Shown here piece by piece: positions 63,631-64,000 of a DNA stretch of 64,000 bases; the stretch's first letter is position 1, and every line of letters starts with the position of its first letter. The position numbers were made by a program, and so were the translations under genes. Source of the stretch: Taxillus chinensis (Eukaryota > Streptophyta > Magnoliopsida > Santalales > Loranthaceae). The DNA lies in NCBI GenBank assembly GCA_023512835.1, contig JAKCVP010000383.1, positions 62,001-126,000 of the forward strand, in the 5' to 3' direction. Under the pieces are notes generated by a model. That model saw only the letters and a program-made list of their open reading frames with translations, did not search any database and had not been told where the DNA came from.

Positions 63631-64000
63631 ATGGGGAGATGAGCTAGGCATATAGAGGAGGCAGGAGGAGGAATTTGTTTACGGTTCGTCTGCATTGCAT
63701 CGCTGGTGGATTCAACCCATTGGCGTCAGGATCACGGTACTTGGAGCGTCGGAGTCAGGATGCATTTCAACATTTTGCCATGCGCGTTTCCTCATCGCGG
63801 ACACGAAAGGACAGGATAGGACGGGCCTAGACAGGAAGGCCCAGAACAGGAAGTTTACGCGTGTACTAGGTAGCGACCTAGCCCAAGGCACGCAGCATAG
63901 TGCGCGTCAAAGGCGTAGATTCGGTAGCAGGTGCATTCAACCCACAGCCACGCGTTGGCAGCAGCATCGGGTGACGGCGTCCATTCAACAAATAGACTTT
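63631..64000. other. 3' flank of CAF16, nothing recognised
   Basis: The last 370 bp contain no open frame of note, repeat or RNA gene. They should include the CAF16 3' UTR. Confidence 0.5.

Noticed and set aside
1..64000. CRISPR arrays, operons, prophage or plasmid features
   Set aside because: The window is clearly fungal nuclear DNA with spliceosomal introns; no regularly spaced direct repeats were seen.

Overview
The window is nuclear DNA of a filamentous ascomycete (Pezizomycotina, most likely a dothideomycete). The genes are closely packed on both strands and carry short introns (mostly 50-70 bp) with GT...AG ends and CTRAC-type branch sites. The proteins have fungal relatives (RPD3 deacetylase, GTR1, CAF16, URM1, Ybp2/glomulin family, DUF7730). 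One large AT-rich island shows the signature of repeat-induced point mutation (RIP).

Layout. 0-8 kb: ribosomal protein uL14, the class I histone deacetylase RPD3, a BTB protein, then three probably mitochondrial genes (an ETFRF1-like LYR protein, a hotdog thioesterase and an AUH-type enoyl-CoA hydratase). 8.47-17.74 kb: a Mutator-like DNA transposon (MULE) with 118-133 bp terminal inverted repeats and a perfect 9-bp target duplication. It is split by a Ty3/Gypsy LTR retrotransposon with 181-bp LTRs, and both are wrecked by RIP. 18-27 kb: an aromatic amino acid decarboxylase, tRNA-Ser(AGA), a WDR44-like WD40 protein and ribonucleotide reductase small subunit. 27-34 kb: an ADF-H/PH-like actin-associated protein, the OHCU decarboxylase of urate breakdown, and a Ybp2/glomulin-family protein whose coding end overlaps it. 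34.7-41.7 kb: two related two-repeat Myb-like genes in a gene-poor stretch. 41.7-52 kb: an MFS anion transporter, an NmrA-like reductase, two unrecognised proteins and a tandem pair of DUF7730 genes. 52-64 kb: an ankyrin protein, GTR1, an unrecognised repeat-containing gene, a DUF7053-like gene, a GH127-type glycosidase with a faulty intron, and the divergent pair URM1/CAF16.

Most genes are ordinary housekeeping or accessory genes with no common pathway. The clearest functional grouping is the mitochondrial acyl-CoA trio at 5.1-8.0 kb, where an ETF regulator and a thioesterase share a 232-bp divergent promoter beside an enoyl-CoA hydratase. I did not find a convincing new defence or biosynthetic system. 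The most unusual signals are a proposed one-nucleotide exon in the thioesterase, RIP-spared pockets at the outer edges of the retrotransposon LTRs, a possible antisense reading frame in that element, and MluI-type cell-cycle boxes inside the RNR2 introns. Exon boundaries were read by eye from splice signals and protein continuity; no search was run.
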